A stretch of 64,000 nt of DNA from a virus: IMG/VR virus record IMGVR_UViG_3300009512_000010, positions 1 to 64,000 of that record. One strand, given 5' to 3'. Below, one piece after another: positions 25,194-33,459 of the stretch. The notes under the pieces were generated by a model. That model was not told the DNA's origin, did not search any database, and saw only the letters and a list, made by a program, of their open reading frames with translations. How positions within the stretch are numbered: the first letter of the stretch is position 1; every line of letters begins with the position of its first letter. The position numbers and the translations under genes were made by a program.

Positions 25194-26096
25194 ATGTACT
25201 ATGAACTAGATCCTTCAATGAACGAGTTTAAGACTCTTTCTATACAGACCACGTATAAGTGTCAACAGACATGCTCCAACTGCTATTTGGGTACGATGCT
25301 GAATAATGATAGTATACCAGACGTAGACCTTATTAAATTTGAAGACGCAATTTCAAGGTTGCCCAACAGAACTGATATTAGGTTTATTGGTGCCGAACCT
25401 ACAATGAACCCCAACCTAGTTAAATTGATTGGTATAGTAAGACGTAATGGGCACCGTCCATCATTACTTACCAATGGACTAAAGCTACGCCGTGAACCTT
25501 ATGCCCAAGAGTTAAAGAATTCTGGTTTAAACCTTCTAGGCATCTCTATGAATGGTGGACTAGATAATGATGTATATATGGACTTTGATAATGGCAAGTA
25601 TGCCAAGTCAAAGATGATTGCCCTTGAAAACATATTTAAAGTAAAAATGTTACCCCATATCAACGTAATCCTAGATCCAAGTAACGTACACATCGTAAAA
25701 CCATTGATCGACTATATTGTTGATATGGCTTTAAAGCATAATGTTAAGTTTAGTCCTACCAAGTTTCCTGTGATGATCCGACTAAAGTCTATAGGTAAGA
25801 TGGGTTTCTATAAGGATAGTCACACCTTCTCTATACACGAACTCAAAGATATTGTTACTGACTTGCATGGGGATGATATTAACTTCATAGATACTATAGA
25901 TGGTCACCTAGAGAAACGATCTCTCACATATAAGTTTCCTACTAGGGCTGGTATTATGTTAGGAAAGATCACTGATTGGACTGTGGATGATGATGGCATA
26001 CCAGACTCAGGCTCCACTAGACGTGGTATCTTAACAGATGATTATAAAGTCGCTCCATTCTTCGAGTATTACGATAAGGCACATAAAGAGACATGA
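25194..26096 (+). CDS. Radical SAM enzyme
   Basis: 300 aa. The 4Fe-4S/SAM motif Cx3Cx2C is at residues 23, 27 and 30 (KCQQTCSNCYLG). RFIGAEPTMNP follows at about 63-73 (the GGEP-like SAM-binding strand) and SLLTNGLKLR at about 90-100, so a TIM-barrel core is complete. The C-terminus has no Cys cluster, so no SPASM domain is seen. GGAA lies before the ATG. The next gene, a 2OG hydroxylase, starts within its stop codon (ATGA). Substrate unknown; peptide or nucleotide modification both possible. Confidence 0.88.
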   Translation: MYYELDPSMNEFKTLSIQTTYKCQQTCSNCYLGTMLNNDSIPDVDLIKFEDAISRLPNRTDIRFIGAEPTMNPNLVKLIGIVRRNGHRPSLLTNGLKLRREPYAQELKNSGLNLLGISMNGGLDNDVYMDFDNGKYAKSKMIALENIFKVKMLPHINVILDPSNVHIVKPLIDYIVDMALKHNVKFSPTKFPVMIRLKSIGKMGFYKDSHTFSIHELKDIVTDLHGDDINFIDTIDGHLEKRSLTYKFPTRAGIMLGKITDWTVDDDGIPDSGSTRRGILTDDYKVAPFFEYYDKAHKET

Positions 26097-26848
26097 AACA
26101 CTTTGAACGAACATGGCATCTAAAGATAGATACCAATATCATTAAAAAGATAATAGACGCTAATAGTGATAAGTTCGTGTGTCCGTTTTCCAACACTGAT
26201 AGCTATCTAAACATCTATAAGAATAGAGAGTGTGCGGTTCAGTTTTTTAATCTTCAAGAGTGTGATTATGACAGAGAGCCTAACAGAGACGGTACAAAGT
26301 ATATTAGATACTTAACAAGCGTAGAGCATAAGTTGGGTAATAAGGATACTGTGGAGTTTCTCAAGACTAACAAGGATAAATTTCAAGTTGAAACAAACGA
26401 AGAAAACTTTGTTATACCATCAAAAGATCCTGATGTAAGGAAGTTCCTAATAGATCTGAATTCTATGTGGGCATTTGATGGAAGCCAAAGACCCAAGGGT
26501 AATATCTGTAGAGCACGAATCGTAAGACTTCCGTCTGGTGGTACAATGCCTTATCACAGAGATGAGACTGCCTCTAAGAACATTCGAGTTATATGTCCTA
26601 TCGTCACACATCCAGATGTGAAGAATGCCTTTCGAGATGTTGATGGTGAAAAGTTATATGAATTCCCAGCAACTGGTCATTTCTATACGTTTGAAGAGGA
26701 CAAGATAGAGCATGCGGTCTTCAACAACTCAGAGATTGATAGGTACGCTTTAATCTTTACAGTAGTTGATGTCACTGACCTAAAGGAATGGGACAGAGCA
26801 TATAAAAAAAATGATATGTTTTGGAAGGCTTGGTCTCGTGGAATCTAA
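26093..26848 (+). CDS. 2OG-Fe(II) oxygenase, aspartyl/asparaginyl beta-hydroxylase-like
   Basis: 251 aa. RIVRLPSGGTMPYHRDE gives the iron ligands His155 and Asp157; EHAVFNNSEIDRYALIF gives His217 and the 2-oxoglutarate Arg227. Spacing and the LPSGG..PxHxD context match the Asp/Asn beta-hydroxylase family. It would hydroxylate a protein, peptide or amino-acid side chain. Coupled to the radical SAM gene upstream and overlapping the acetyltransferase gene downstream. Confidence 0.82.
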   Translation: MKHFERTWHLKIDTNIIKKIIDANSDKFVCPFSNTDSYLNIYKNRECAVQFFNLQECDYDREPNRDGTKYIRYLTSVEHKLGNKDTVEFLKTNKDKFQVETNEENFVIPSKDPDVRKFLIDLNSMWAFDGSQRPKGNICRARIVRLPSGGTMPYHRDETASKNIRVICPIVTHPDVKNAFRDVDGEKLYEFPATGHFYTFEEDKIEHAVFNNSEIDRYALIFTVVDVTDLKEWDRAYKKNDMFWKAWSRGI

Positions 26849-27329
26849 ACTAATCACAGATAAGACAATAGCCAAGCACATCTTTACTCAGGGAAATCTA
26901 ACTGAAGATAAGAATAGCGAGAACTACACTTTAGCAGAGTTTGAAAAGGGTTGGAAATCTTGGACAGCATTCTTTGTATTGTATGATGGACATGATACAG
27001 TAGCCTTTTGTGGAGTTCGTAAGTTTGGTGACAGATATGTACGAGTCTTCGATAGGTACTTTGTGTTCCCCGAATATAGAAGACTTGGATTAAACAATGC
27101 CGAACACTCTATGCAAATGATAAAACAACAGCTAAACTTCACAGATGGGCGGACACCATTCTTTTCTATAGAGAGTAGTCGAAGTGCGGTTATACGTGCA
27201 GTACGTAAGTTTAATACTGTTATAGATAATAGAGACCACTTCCAAGTTCTGGATGGTCTATATAACACAGCAGGTAGTAGCATGCAACATATTGCTATAA
27301 AAAAACCACACACAACTATCAACTTATAG
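26838..27329 (+). CDS. GNAT-family N-acetyltransferase-like protein
   Basis: 163 aa from a GTG at 26838, preceded by GGAAGG at nine bases; an ATG at 26811 in the same frame has no ribosome site. VRVFDRYFVFPEYRRLGLNN gives the GNAT motif A region (R-x-x-G-L), with FFVLYDGHDTVAFCGVRKFG before it. Cys/Arg-rich phage-type GNATs of this kind are common in marine viruses. Substrate unknown; in this cassette it may act on the same molecule as the hydroxylases. Confidence 0.65.
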   Translation: MESKLITDKTIAKHIFTQGNLTEDKNSENYTLAEFEKGWKSWTAFFVLYDGHDTVAFCGVRKFGDRYVRVFDRYFVFPEYRRLGLNNAEHSMQMIKQQLNFTDGRTPFFSIESSRSAVIRAVRKFNTVIDNRDHFQVLDGLYNTAGSSMQHIAIKKPHTTINL

Positions 27330-27341
27330 GAGGATAGAAAT

Positions 27342-27647
27342 ATGCCTTTTACCGAAGTAAGCAAATTTACTAAAGCAGACACCACTTGGGACAACACAAA
27401 TCAAGCTTTTGATGAACTCAAGACGGATATTATGGTGAGCGAAACATTTATCGAGTCTAAAACGGCGGCAGATGCTAACGTATTATCTGAGATTGTCAGT
27501 CTGAATGAAGAGGGTACTGAGCTAATCATCACTAAGACTTGGGATGAAGAAGCATCTTATACTGCATATATGGCTTCAGTATCGAGTCACCTCGCAGATA
27601 TACAATCCAATTTAGAAGCTTATGGGTGGACTGAGACTGATGAGTAG
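27342..27647 (+). CDS. Small acidic protein of the modification cassette
   Basis: 101 aa with the strongest ribosome site of the cassette (AGGAGG). Acidic, no Cys. EIVSLNEEGTELIITKTWDE followed by EASYTAYMASV resembles a small dimeric alpha-beta barrel (monooxygenase-like) subunit. It is the only protein in the cassette without an obvious catalytic motif, so it may be the modified substrate, a carrier or a small oxygenase subunit. Stop and next start overlap (ATGAGTAG). Confidence 0.6.
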   Translation: MPFTEVSKFTKADTTWDNTNQAFDELKTDIMVSETFIESKTAADANVLSEIVSLNEEGTELIITKTWDEEASYTAYMASVSSHLADIQSNLEAYGWTETDE

Positions 27648-28203
27648 CTTTAAAAGGCTTAACTTAGACCCATATCCTAATTTGTTATCAGAACTAAATG
27701 AACTAGATTTAAAATTCAAATCGAATCAAATTTGTTTAAACACTACTGTGGATAAGCCTGATGATTATCTCTTAGGTTGCGGATCTCTATATTATGATTG
27801 GAGTACCGCTAAACGAAATGATAAGAACGAACTTATTAGTGTAGATGTTTGGGATAACCCCCTAACAGAATCAGACTTTACGGAGTTCTGTTCAGTATTT
27901 TCTGGAACTACATTTGAAAGATTGTACAGAGACATCTCTTCTCAGTATGAGGTGGGTCGTGTTCGTATAATGAACCTAGCCCCTGGAAGAGTTATGACAT
28001 GGCATCTTGATGATAGCCCTCGTTTACATTATCCATTTAAAACTCAAGAGGGTTGTTCTATGGTAATTGATAATGAAGTAATGCATTTAGATCAAGACGT
28101 GTGGTGGTGGACAGATACCACAAAGCATCATACAGCGTTTAATGCAAGTGGAGAAAGTAGATACCACATAGTTGCGGCTCTACTCAAACCTACCATCAGT
28201 TAA
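27640..28203 (+). CDS. 2OG-Fe(II) oxygenase, second aspartyl-hydroxylase-like copy
   Basis: 187 aa from the ATG at 27640, which overlaps the upstream stop. MNLAPGRVMTWHLDDSPRLH gives His112/Asp114; TKHHTAFNASGESRYHIV gives the distal His154 and Arg164, ten residues apart exactly as in the first copy. It is a paralogue in mechanism but only weakly alike in sequence. The last gene of the plus-strand cassette, it overlaps the convergent sulfotransferase-like gene by 24 bases. Confidence 0.8.
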   Translation: MSSFKRLNLDPYPNLLSELNELDLKFKSNQICLNTTVDKPDDYLLGCGSLYYDWSTAKRNDKNELISVDVWDNPLTESDFTEFCSVFSGTTFERLYRDISSQYEVGRVRIMNLAPGRVMTWHLDDSPRLHYPFKTQEGCSMVIDNEVMHLDQDVWWWTDTTKHHTAFNASGESRYHIVAALLKPTIS

Positions 28204-28986
28204 TGATGTGATACGTTCTCTTACTTGATCGTAGTTGGTGATTAGAGAACTGTAGTCATTATCAAGCTTTATAGGTGTGCTTGATGGCACATCCTCTTTC
28301 CACTCATCACTACCAGCAATATTAGAAATGCACTCATCGATTTTACATTGATCGTCTAGGTCTTCGTAATAAACAACTCTGATATCCTTAACAGTGTTAC
28401 GAAGGTTATAGAGGGTTCCTACCTTATCCATGAATGGCTTAATCTGATTTAATGTTTCTTTATTGATCGTCACTGGTTGTGCAGATTTATTTTTATACAA
28501 CTCTTCGTGACCCACTGTCATGTGAAACATTTTAATCTGAGTTGCAAATAGCGTACTGCAAACGAGTTCTGTTACATCATTTCGAAGTGTGAGTACTATA
28601 TCATAGTCTCGAAAGAAGTCTAGCGTTTCGTCTATAGCATCTGCTATGTTATACGTCCCTTTAATATAATACTCATTACCACTCTGTCGTGCTTGAGCAA
28701 GTAACTTCAGCTTACTCAACACACTTGTCTTATTATCCTTATAGACGTGTGGGTAGATATAATGAATGTCCATAGACTTATCAGTCATTATAGGATGCAT
28801 CTCCATCAAATACTTTTCACCTGTCTTATGGTCTGTCATTGTCTTGTTCTGTAGGGTGTGCAGAAAGGGTTCGCTATGACCAACCAAAGGCAAAAGCTTA
28901 GTGTGCTTCATGACAAAGGGTTTTAGCGATTCGTATAATATGGTACTTCTAGTTCTTGGTGGGCAGATAAAAAAAGGTTTTTTCAC
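28180..28986 (-). CDS. Sulfotransferase-like P-loop protein
   Basis: 268 aa. FFICPPRTRSTILYESL at residues 5-21 is the 5'-phosphosulfate-binding loop type (PPRSGST in PAPS sulfotransferases). DIVLTLRNDVTELVCSTLFA at about 133-152 matches the 3'-phosphate-binding RxP..xxxS region. It lies against the 2OG/radical SAM cassette on the opposite strand and is coupled by ATGA to a third oxygenase. It may sulfate a hydroxyl made by these enzymes; that link is inference. Confidence 0.7.
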   Translation of the reverse strand: MKKPFFICPPRTRSTILYESLKPFVMKHTKLLPLVGHSEPFLHTLQNKTMTDHKTGEKYLMEMHPIMTDKSMDIHYIYPHVYKDNKTSVLSKLKLLAQARQSGNEYYIKGTYNIADAIDETLDFFRDYDIVLTLRNDVTELVCSTLFATQIKMFHMTVGHEELYKNKSAQPVTINKETLNQIKPFMDKVGTLYNLRNTVKDIRVVYYEDLDDQCKIDECISNIAGSDEWKEDVPSSTPIKLDNDYSSLITNYDQVRERITSLTDGRFE

Positions 28987-29534
28987 GGACAGAGTGGTCC
29001 TTTACGCTCATGAAATGCCAATACACTAGGTCTAATGATTAAAGCTATTCTAGGTCTAGTAATACCCACAACCCTATGAGGAGTTTTTACATTAATCCTA
29101 AACCATGAGTTGGGAACTTCTTGGATCGTCTTAATCAAAGTACGTCCTTCGATGTCAATACCCTCACCCTCTATACTACCACCCTCTATAGGATCATCAT
29201 CCAATTCGCTATAGAATTCAGTCTTAACATCGTCACCACCTGTATCAGTCAAATAAAGATACTTGTCTGAACTCGTTCCCCAATCATAATGAATAGGTAG
29301 ATCCCCAGTAACTACCTGCCACCTAACAGCAACTTTATATGGGAAGTGTGATTGATATTGCTCAAACAACTCATCAGAAACGTCATAGACAGAAAAGATA
29401 CTTTCTTTTTCTGGATCTATATTACCTGTTTGAGATCTTTCATACGTCCATTTAATAGCATCTAAGGCCAAGATGTCATTAGGATTCGGTGGCGGTAAGA
29501 ATTCGATGTCAGAATGATAACGGTCATCGCCCAT
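28983..29534 (-). CDS. 2OG-Fe(II) oxygenase-like protein, third copy
   Basis: 183 aa. VVTGDLPIHYDWGTSSDKYL gives His82/Asp84; INVKTPHRVVGITRPRIALI gives the distal His153 and candidate 2OG-binding Arg160 or Arg162. An acidic insert (about 95-130) separates the motifs. It runs into the sulfotransferase-like gene (ATGA overlap), suggesting coordinate expression. Confidence 0.72.
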   Translation of the reverse strand: MGDDRYHSDIEFLPPPNPNDILALDAIKWTYERSQTGNIDPEKESIFSVYDVSDELFEQYQSHFPYKVAVRWQVVTGDLPIHYDWGTSSDKYLYLTDTGGDDVKTEFYSELDDDPIEGGSIEGEGIDIEGRTLIKTIQEVPNSWFRINVKTPHRVVGITRPRIALIIRPSVLAFHERKGPLCP

Positions 29535-29539
29535 ATCAC

Positions 29540-29803
29540 TTATCCTTTATAAATTTTTGTGATCACATTCTCGAACTGTTCTACCTTATCTAGGCGATTA
29601 GGCCAAAGGATATAATCCTTCTCAGGGTTCTTCTTTAGATTGTTTAAGAGTGGAATGACTGCGTTATACAGACTATCCAATCGTTCTTGTACGGTCTCTG
29701 CTTCGTTAGCGGCCTCTACAGCCTTAGCCACAGCCTTCTGAGAATACTCTAGCTCGTCCTCAGTAACGGCAGTAAAGCCAAAGTCAAATATATCATCCGT
29801 CAT
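29540..29803 (-). CDS. Conserved hypothetical protein of marine T4-like phages
   Basis: 87 aa, helical, acidic N-terminus (MTDDIFDFGFTAVTEDELEY) and RLDSLYNAVIPLLNNLKKNP followed by YILWPNR. I recognise this as widespread in T4-like marine phages but know no function. It directly abuts the next upstream gene (1 base). Confidence 0.55.
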   Translation of the reverse strand: MTDDIFDFGFTAVTEDELEYSQKAVAKAVEAANEAETVQERLDSLYNAVIPLLNNLKKNPEKDYILWPNRLDKVEQFENVITKIYKG

Positions 29804-30427
29804 TTAGTCTCTCCATGGAATTAGTTTACCTTTATTATATGTAGCAAACTGCGTACCCTCAAATGATACTTCTCCGAAGCCAAATCTCTTAGCCATGGAA
29901 TGCCTCTGTTTTGTACCAATCTCCATTGATGAAGTCGTGTACGTTAGCCAATCCTTACATGCTCTAGGGTATACAACAACGGTATCTCCGTCTATGCCCT
30001 CAACACCACACCACTCACCCTTCACAGCCAGACCACGAAGGTGTTTAAACGCCTCGAATAACAGCCTTGTCTTATCAGTCTTAGGTAATTCTGTTTGATG
30101 ATATGGACTTTTCCATTTCCATCCTATCTCTACCATACGACTTTTGTTATCATAACGAATGGTTTCCATAACCTTCTTCATATGCTCCTTAACATACTCA
30201 GGATCTTCGTTATTCATTACGTTGTCGTACATAGAAATATAAAGGTATTGGTCTTTACTCTCATACACCGTAATAAATTTTTCAAAGGTTGCACTCAGAT
30301 TACCACGCTTTGCCTCAAAGGTTTCGAATTGGCTCTCTGGAAATGCAGAAATAGGCACCTCTTGCGAGATACCTAGTTCCTTTAGATATATGTAGTATAG
30401 CTTAGTGTACTTAAGTGAGGTACTCAT
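29804..30427 (-). CDS. Hypothetical protein
   Basis: 207 aa from the ATG at 30427 (MSTSLKYTKLYYIYLKELGI); the open frame further upstream is antisense-like and overlaps the HAD gene. Contains GWKWKSPYHQTELPKTDKTR and FKHLRGLAVKGEWCGVEGID. No motif recognised. Overlaps the HAD gene by 17 bases. Confidence 0.5.
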   Translation of the reverse strand: MSTSLKYTKLYYIYLKELGISQEVPISAFPESQFETFEAKRGNLSATFEKFITVYESKDQYLYISMYDNVMNNEDPEYVKEHMKKVMETIRYDNKSRMVEIGWKWKSPYHQTELPKTDKTRLLFEAFKHLRGLAVKGEWCGVEGIDGDTVVVYPRACKDWLTYTTSSMEIGTKQRHSMAKRFGFGEVSFEGTQFATYNKGKLIPWRD

Positions 30428-30989
30428 AGATCTCTTTCCAAGTCTTGGCGACAAAGACATCCTCAACAGTGCCACGGTTAAAGCCGTGATCAACCATGAT
30501 ACAATCAAGACCAAGCTTTTTACCAAGCTCAACGTTCTCAGGTTTGTCTTCAATCCAAACCATACCGCTATCACGATACTGTTCAAGAGCTTCATCTTTA
30601 TCAGCACCTGTATCTAGGCACACAACATCTTCAAAGACAGTGGCACCAAACAAGGCTTCTAGGTTAGCGACACGTGCTTTCTTAGCACTAACGCTTAAGC
30701 TCAAACTAGTAATGGCACGAAAGACAAAACCGTGATCTTCATGAAGCTTCTTAACATATTTAATAGCATCACGTAGTGGCGGCATGTACTGAATATCAGC
30801 ACTTTCGTTGAACATTCGTACAGTCTTCTTACACTCCGCTTTAGGAATACCGAAGACCTTTTCCATCTCATAAGTAGCGTCTGGATACATCTCCATGACG
30901 TAACCCTGACGTAACATCCATTGGCAATATTTGTTGACCCAATCAAGCAGAACGCCATCACAGTCAGTTAGAATCACTTTTTCATTCAT
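30411..30989 (-). CDS. HAD-superfamily phosphatase
   Basis: 192 aa from the ATG at 30989. Motif I is VILTDCDGVLLDW (nucleophile and acid Asp at about 8 and 10), motif II lies near AITSLSL, and motif IV is MVWIEDKPENVELGKKLGL. Probably a small-molecule or nucleotide phosphatase; T4 has a related 3'-phosphatase domain in PseT. It follows the promoter at 31016-31044 and heads a small operon. Confidence 0.8.
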   Translation of the reverse strand: MNEKVILTDCDGVLLDWVNKYCQWMLRQGYVMEMYPDATYEMEKVFGIPKAECKKTVRMFNESADIQYMPPLRDAIKYVKKLHEDHGFVFRAITSLSLSVSAKKARVANLEALFGATVFEDVVCLDTGADKDEALEQYRDSGMVWIEDKPENVELGKKLGLDCIMVDHGFNRGTVEDVFVAKTWKEIYEYLT

Positions 30990-31015
30990 ATTATATACTC
31001 TCTTATTACTCAATC

Positions 31016-31044
31016 ATAATAGCACTATGGCACTATCTTGTCAA
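31016..31044 (-). promoter_or_regulatory. sigma70 promoter
   Basis: TTGACA (31039-31044), 17-base spacer, TATTAT (31016-31021), minus strand, upstream of the HAD gene. Confidence 0.7.
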
Positions 31045-31442
31045 TACTTAATAAACTTATCTGGGCTTTTAAAATTCTTTTTTCGCATAATCGTTTTCAT
31101 AACAACATCAAACTCATCGTTACGTCTATCATATGTCACTGCGACAGGAATATTCAGATCCTTTTGCATGTCTTTAAGAACAGCTTCAGCACCTACAACG
31201 CCCTTTAGAGACTTACCTTGCTTTGCATAAACCTTCTTGATGAACTCTGCTAACTCTTTAAGAGTGATACAAGGTGTGTTACGCTCATCACTCATACGAT
31301 CACCGAAGTGACGTGTAAAGTTAAAGTCGATGTTATACTTCTTAAACAGTTGATCAACAACCTTCTCGAATGTTTTAATCTGTTTCATACCAATCAAGTC
31401 GCATGAAGATGCTTCTTGTAGATGTTCTTTAAATGTTAGCAT
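31041..31442 (-). CDS. Putative capsid-internal protein with targeting peptide
   Basis: 133 aa from the ATG at 31442. The N-terminus MLTFKEHLQEASS is very like the T4 capsid-targeting peptide of internal proteins (MKTYQEFI-EA) with an LxE cleavage site (LQE|A). The body (KYNIDFNFTRHFGDRMSDER, KELAEFIKKVYAKQGKSLKG) is conserved in marine T4-like phages, function unknown. GGAATGG precedes the start, one base after the stop of the kinase gene. Confidence 0.55.
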   Translation of the reverse strand: MLTFKEHLQEASSCDLIGMKQIKTFEKVVDQLFKKYNIDFNFTRHFGDRMSDERNTPCITLKELAEFIKKVYAKQGKSLKGVVGAEAVLKDMQKDLNIPVAVTYDRRNDEFDVVMKTIMRKKNFKSPDKFIKY

Positions 31443-31443
31443 A

Positions 31444-32364
31444 TTACCATTCCACTCCCTTTGGTACATATTGTGAGATCTTCATACGGATCTCTTTATC
31501 CAACTTGGCTACAGGGATGGGTTTAGCCCCTTTACGTTTGACATAGAAGTATTCGGCATTCTTTAGGTACTGACCACCCTTGGTGCTACCCTTCATACCA
31601 ACCTTACTACCACTCTTATCAGACTTCATGAGTTCGCTGTCTACACCAACCTTATTGAATGCAAACACGATGTCTCCGTCCATATATTTTTTTAGACGAG
31701 TGCCCATACTCACGATGTCGTTCATAGTAGAGGATGCGCCACGGTGTGTGTTGACTAGAATATCAGTAGGAACTACACGGTCTCTCTTCTTGTTCTGTGT
31801 CTTAGCAACTTCGATATCATTAACAACCCACACGATGTGGATACTTTTTTTATCATAGCCCAATGCAGATACTTGACGTGTGATGTTATCCAACTTCTGT
31901 AGATCTTTTAGTGTCACATCAAATATGATGTTAGGCTTGCGCTCAGGTGCAGAGGAGAATACAGACTTAAAAAACGCCGCTTGCTTCTTATCAGGAAGTT
32001 TCAGCGTGTCTCCAATGATAGAGTGAAGCTTACCCACGTTCTTAGCACTCTTTAGATTAGCTCCGATCTTAGACAAGTCATCGCCTGTCTCAGCTTTAAT
32101 CTTAGCAATAATCTTAGGTGCTTTAGAAGCGGCTAGTTTCAATGCATCAACATCAAAGACTTTGCCTTCAAGTCCTACGAGATTGTCTTTGACAAACCCC
32201 TTACCCGATCCCGCTCCGCCCGCCATAATAACAACGTTACCAAACTTAGGATAGGCTCTACCACCAAACGTAATAAGCTTTTCAAGGAGAATATCAAAGT
32301 GGGCTTCGATATACTCCTCGTCTAGCACTTGGGTGTCTGCCATAAAATTTCTAAAATTCTTCAA
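31444..32364 (-). CDS. P-loop kinase-like protein (zeta/polynucleotide kinase type)
   Basis: 306 aa from a TTG at 32364, chosen because TGGAG precedes it and a late promoter lies 30 bases upstream. The N-terminus MKNFRNFMADT resembles a capsid-targeting peptide without a clear cleavage site. Walker A is VVIMAGGAGSGKGFVKDNL. IIFDVTLKDLQKLD and SIHIVWVVNDIEVAKTQNKK R follow as in zeta-toxin and AAA-type kinases. The basic C-terminus ends VPKGVEW. Substrate unknown; a late, possibly packaged kinase is inferred. Confidence 0.7.
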   Translation of the reverse strand: MKNFRNFMADTQVLDEEYIEAHFDILLEKLITFGGRAYPKFGNVVIMAGGAGSGKGFVKDNLVGLEGKVFDVDALKLAASKAPKIIAKIKAETGDDLSKIGANLKSAKNVGKLHSIIGDTLKLPDKKQAAFFKSVFSSAPERKPNIIFDVTLKDLQKLDNITRQVSALGYDKKSIHIVWVVNDIEVAKTQNKKRDRVVPTDILVNTHRGASSTMNDIVSMGTRLKKYMDGDIVFAFNKVGVDSELMKSDKSGSKVGMKGSTKGGQYLKNAEYFYVKRKGAKPIPVAKLDKEIRMKISQYVPKGVEW

Positions 32365-32393
32365 CTCTAATCTCCATAGATGCTTTTCACATC

Positions 32394-32401
32394 TATTTAT
32401 A
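32394..32401 (-). promoter_or_regulatory. T4-type late promoter for the kinase gene
   Basis: TATAAATA on the minus strand overlapping the stop region of the 136-aa gene. Confidence 0.7.
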
Positions 32402-32807
32402 CAACTTGGTAAGGCTTGTTCCACTTACCAACATTGATATCTAAATAATAAGCAATGTGGAAGTAGTCAGTCATCATATCACTCTCGTCAAACCAACCAG
32501 TACCTTTCATAGCTCCGATCAACTCACCGAAGAATTTACCGATAACACCTTCGCCTTCGTCAGCACGGTAAGGATTAACTTGGTAATAACCGTCTGTGAT
32601 CTCATAGGCTTGTTCGCCACGCCACTCAGCCTTTTCAGCATTAGACTTGTTAGCCGCACCGATAAAGTCTAGAGCACCTTCTTTAAGGTTAACAACTAGG
32701 CTAGAGTGATGACGAATAGCGATAGTGCCTTTAACGCCGTACTTCTTAAGAACAGCTTTGATTGAAGGAGCTAATGCTTTTTTGTCTTCTTGTGAAATGT
32801 AGGCCAT
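32397..32807 (-). CDS. Conserved phage hypothetical protein
   Basis: 136 aa. MAYISQEDKKALAPSIKAVL then KKYGVKGTIAIRHHSSLVVN and a C-terminal FHIAYYLDINVGKWNKPY. This protein type is common in large phages; the function is unknown to me. Its leader contains AGAAACAAAGAAAGCGAGA and a promoter with CGAATC in the spacer. Confidence 0.6.
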   Translation of the reverse strand: MAYISQEDKKALAPSIKAVLKKYGVKGTIAIRHHSSLVVNLKEGALDFIGAANKSNAEKAEWRGEQAYEITDGYYQVNPYRADEGEGVIGKFFGELIGAMKGTGWFDESDMMTDYFHIAYYLDINVGKWNKPYQVV

Positions 32808-32830
32808 GATGTATCTCGCTTTCTTTGTTT

Positions 32831-33004
32831 CTATACCATCTTTGTATTTGATTCGGATTGGTTTGTCAACCCTCTTATTTCAATAAATAAATCTTTTGGC
32901 ATAACACCAAGACCAACAGAAGTTCTGGTCTGGCAGTAATGAGCGTAATCTTTACACTCACTAGCTGATGGAAGTTCGTAGGCGGAAGGAAAAAAATCTA
33001 ACAT
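32831..33004 (-). CDS. Small hypothetical protein (57 aa)
   Basis: MLDFFPSAYELPSASECKDY then AHYCQTRTSVGLGV, ending GLTNQSESNTKMV. The start is coupled to the upstream stop (TAATATG). Its last 15 codons are the next promoter read as protein. Confidence 0.5.
   Translation of the reverse strand: MLDFFPSAYELPSASECKDYAHYCQTRTSVGLGVMPKDLFIEIRGLTNQSESNTKMV
32841..32869 (-). promoter_or_regulatory. sigma70 promoter with CGAATC spacer
   Basis: TTGACA (32864-32869), 17-base spacer AACCAATCCGAATCAAA, TACAAA (32841-32846), minus strand. Confidence 0.75.
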
Positions 33005-33005
33005 A

Positions 33006-33395
33006 TTAAGATCCTGTTACTAATTCAAATGAACCGTCTGCTTGTCTATCGAAACCTTCCACATATCTGTGGTGGTTGTCTTGCTCAATAGCAGACTGTG
33101 TGATCAAGTATTCGGCGGCTTTCCAAAACTCTTTGACAGTGTTGCCCATGACATAGGCTTTGTAAACGATCTTCTCATGAGTGTTGTTCATCATCTGCTC
33201 AACTGTAGCACCTTTAGCAATAACTTCATAAGTGATCTTCTGTTGACCGTCACCCTTTTGGGCAGAACCTTCCCACTCACCTTCATACATCACTTGATCA
33301 AGGCTAGTGAACTCGGTGTCACAAGACCAGATTGAGTTGTAGTTCAGAGCATCTTGGTGGAAACCGAAGTATTTGCTTTGTTCATCGTAGGTCAT
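33006..33395 (-). CDS. Hypothetical early protein
   Basis: 129 aa, acidic, with KYFGFHQDALNYNSIWSCDT and YLITQSAIEQDNHHRYVEGF. No family recognised. Same leader and promoter class as the 136-aa gene. Confidence 0.5.
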   Translation of the reverse strand: MTYDEQSKYFGFHQDALNYNSIWSCDTEFTSLDQVMYEGEWEGSAQKGDGQQKITYEVIAKGATVEQMMNNTHEKIVYKAYVMGNTVKEFWKAAEYLITQSAIEQDNHHRYVEGFDRQADGSFELVTGS

Positions 33396-33427
33396 GTAAG
33401 TCTCACTTTCTTTGTTTCTATACTATT

Positions 33428-33456
33428 TTAATAGCACACCGATTCGGGGTTGTCAA
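33428..33456 (-). promoter_or_regulatory. sigma70 promoter with CGAATC spacer
   Basis: TTGACA (33451-33456), 17-base spacer ACCCCGAATCGGTGTGC, TATTAA (33428-33433), minus strand. Confidence 0.75.
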
Positions 33457-33459
33457 GCA

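Noticed and set aside
26811-26837. ATG at 26811 as the acetyltransferase start
   Set aside because: No ribosome site, and it would overlap the hydroxylase by 38 bases; the GTG at 26838 has GGAAGG at nine bases.
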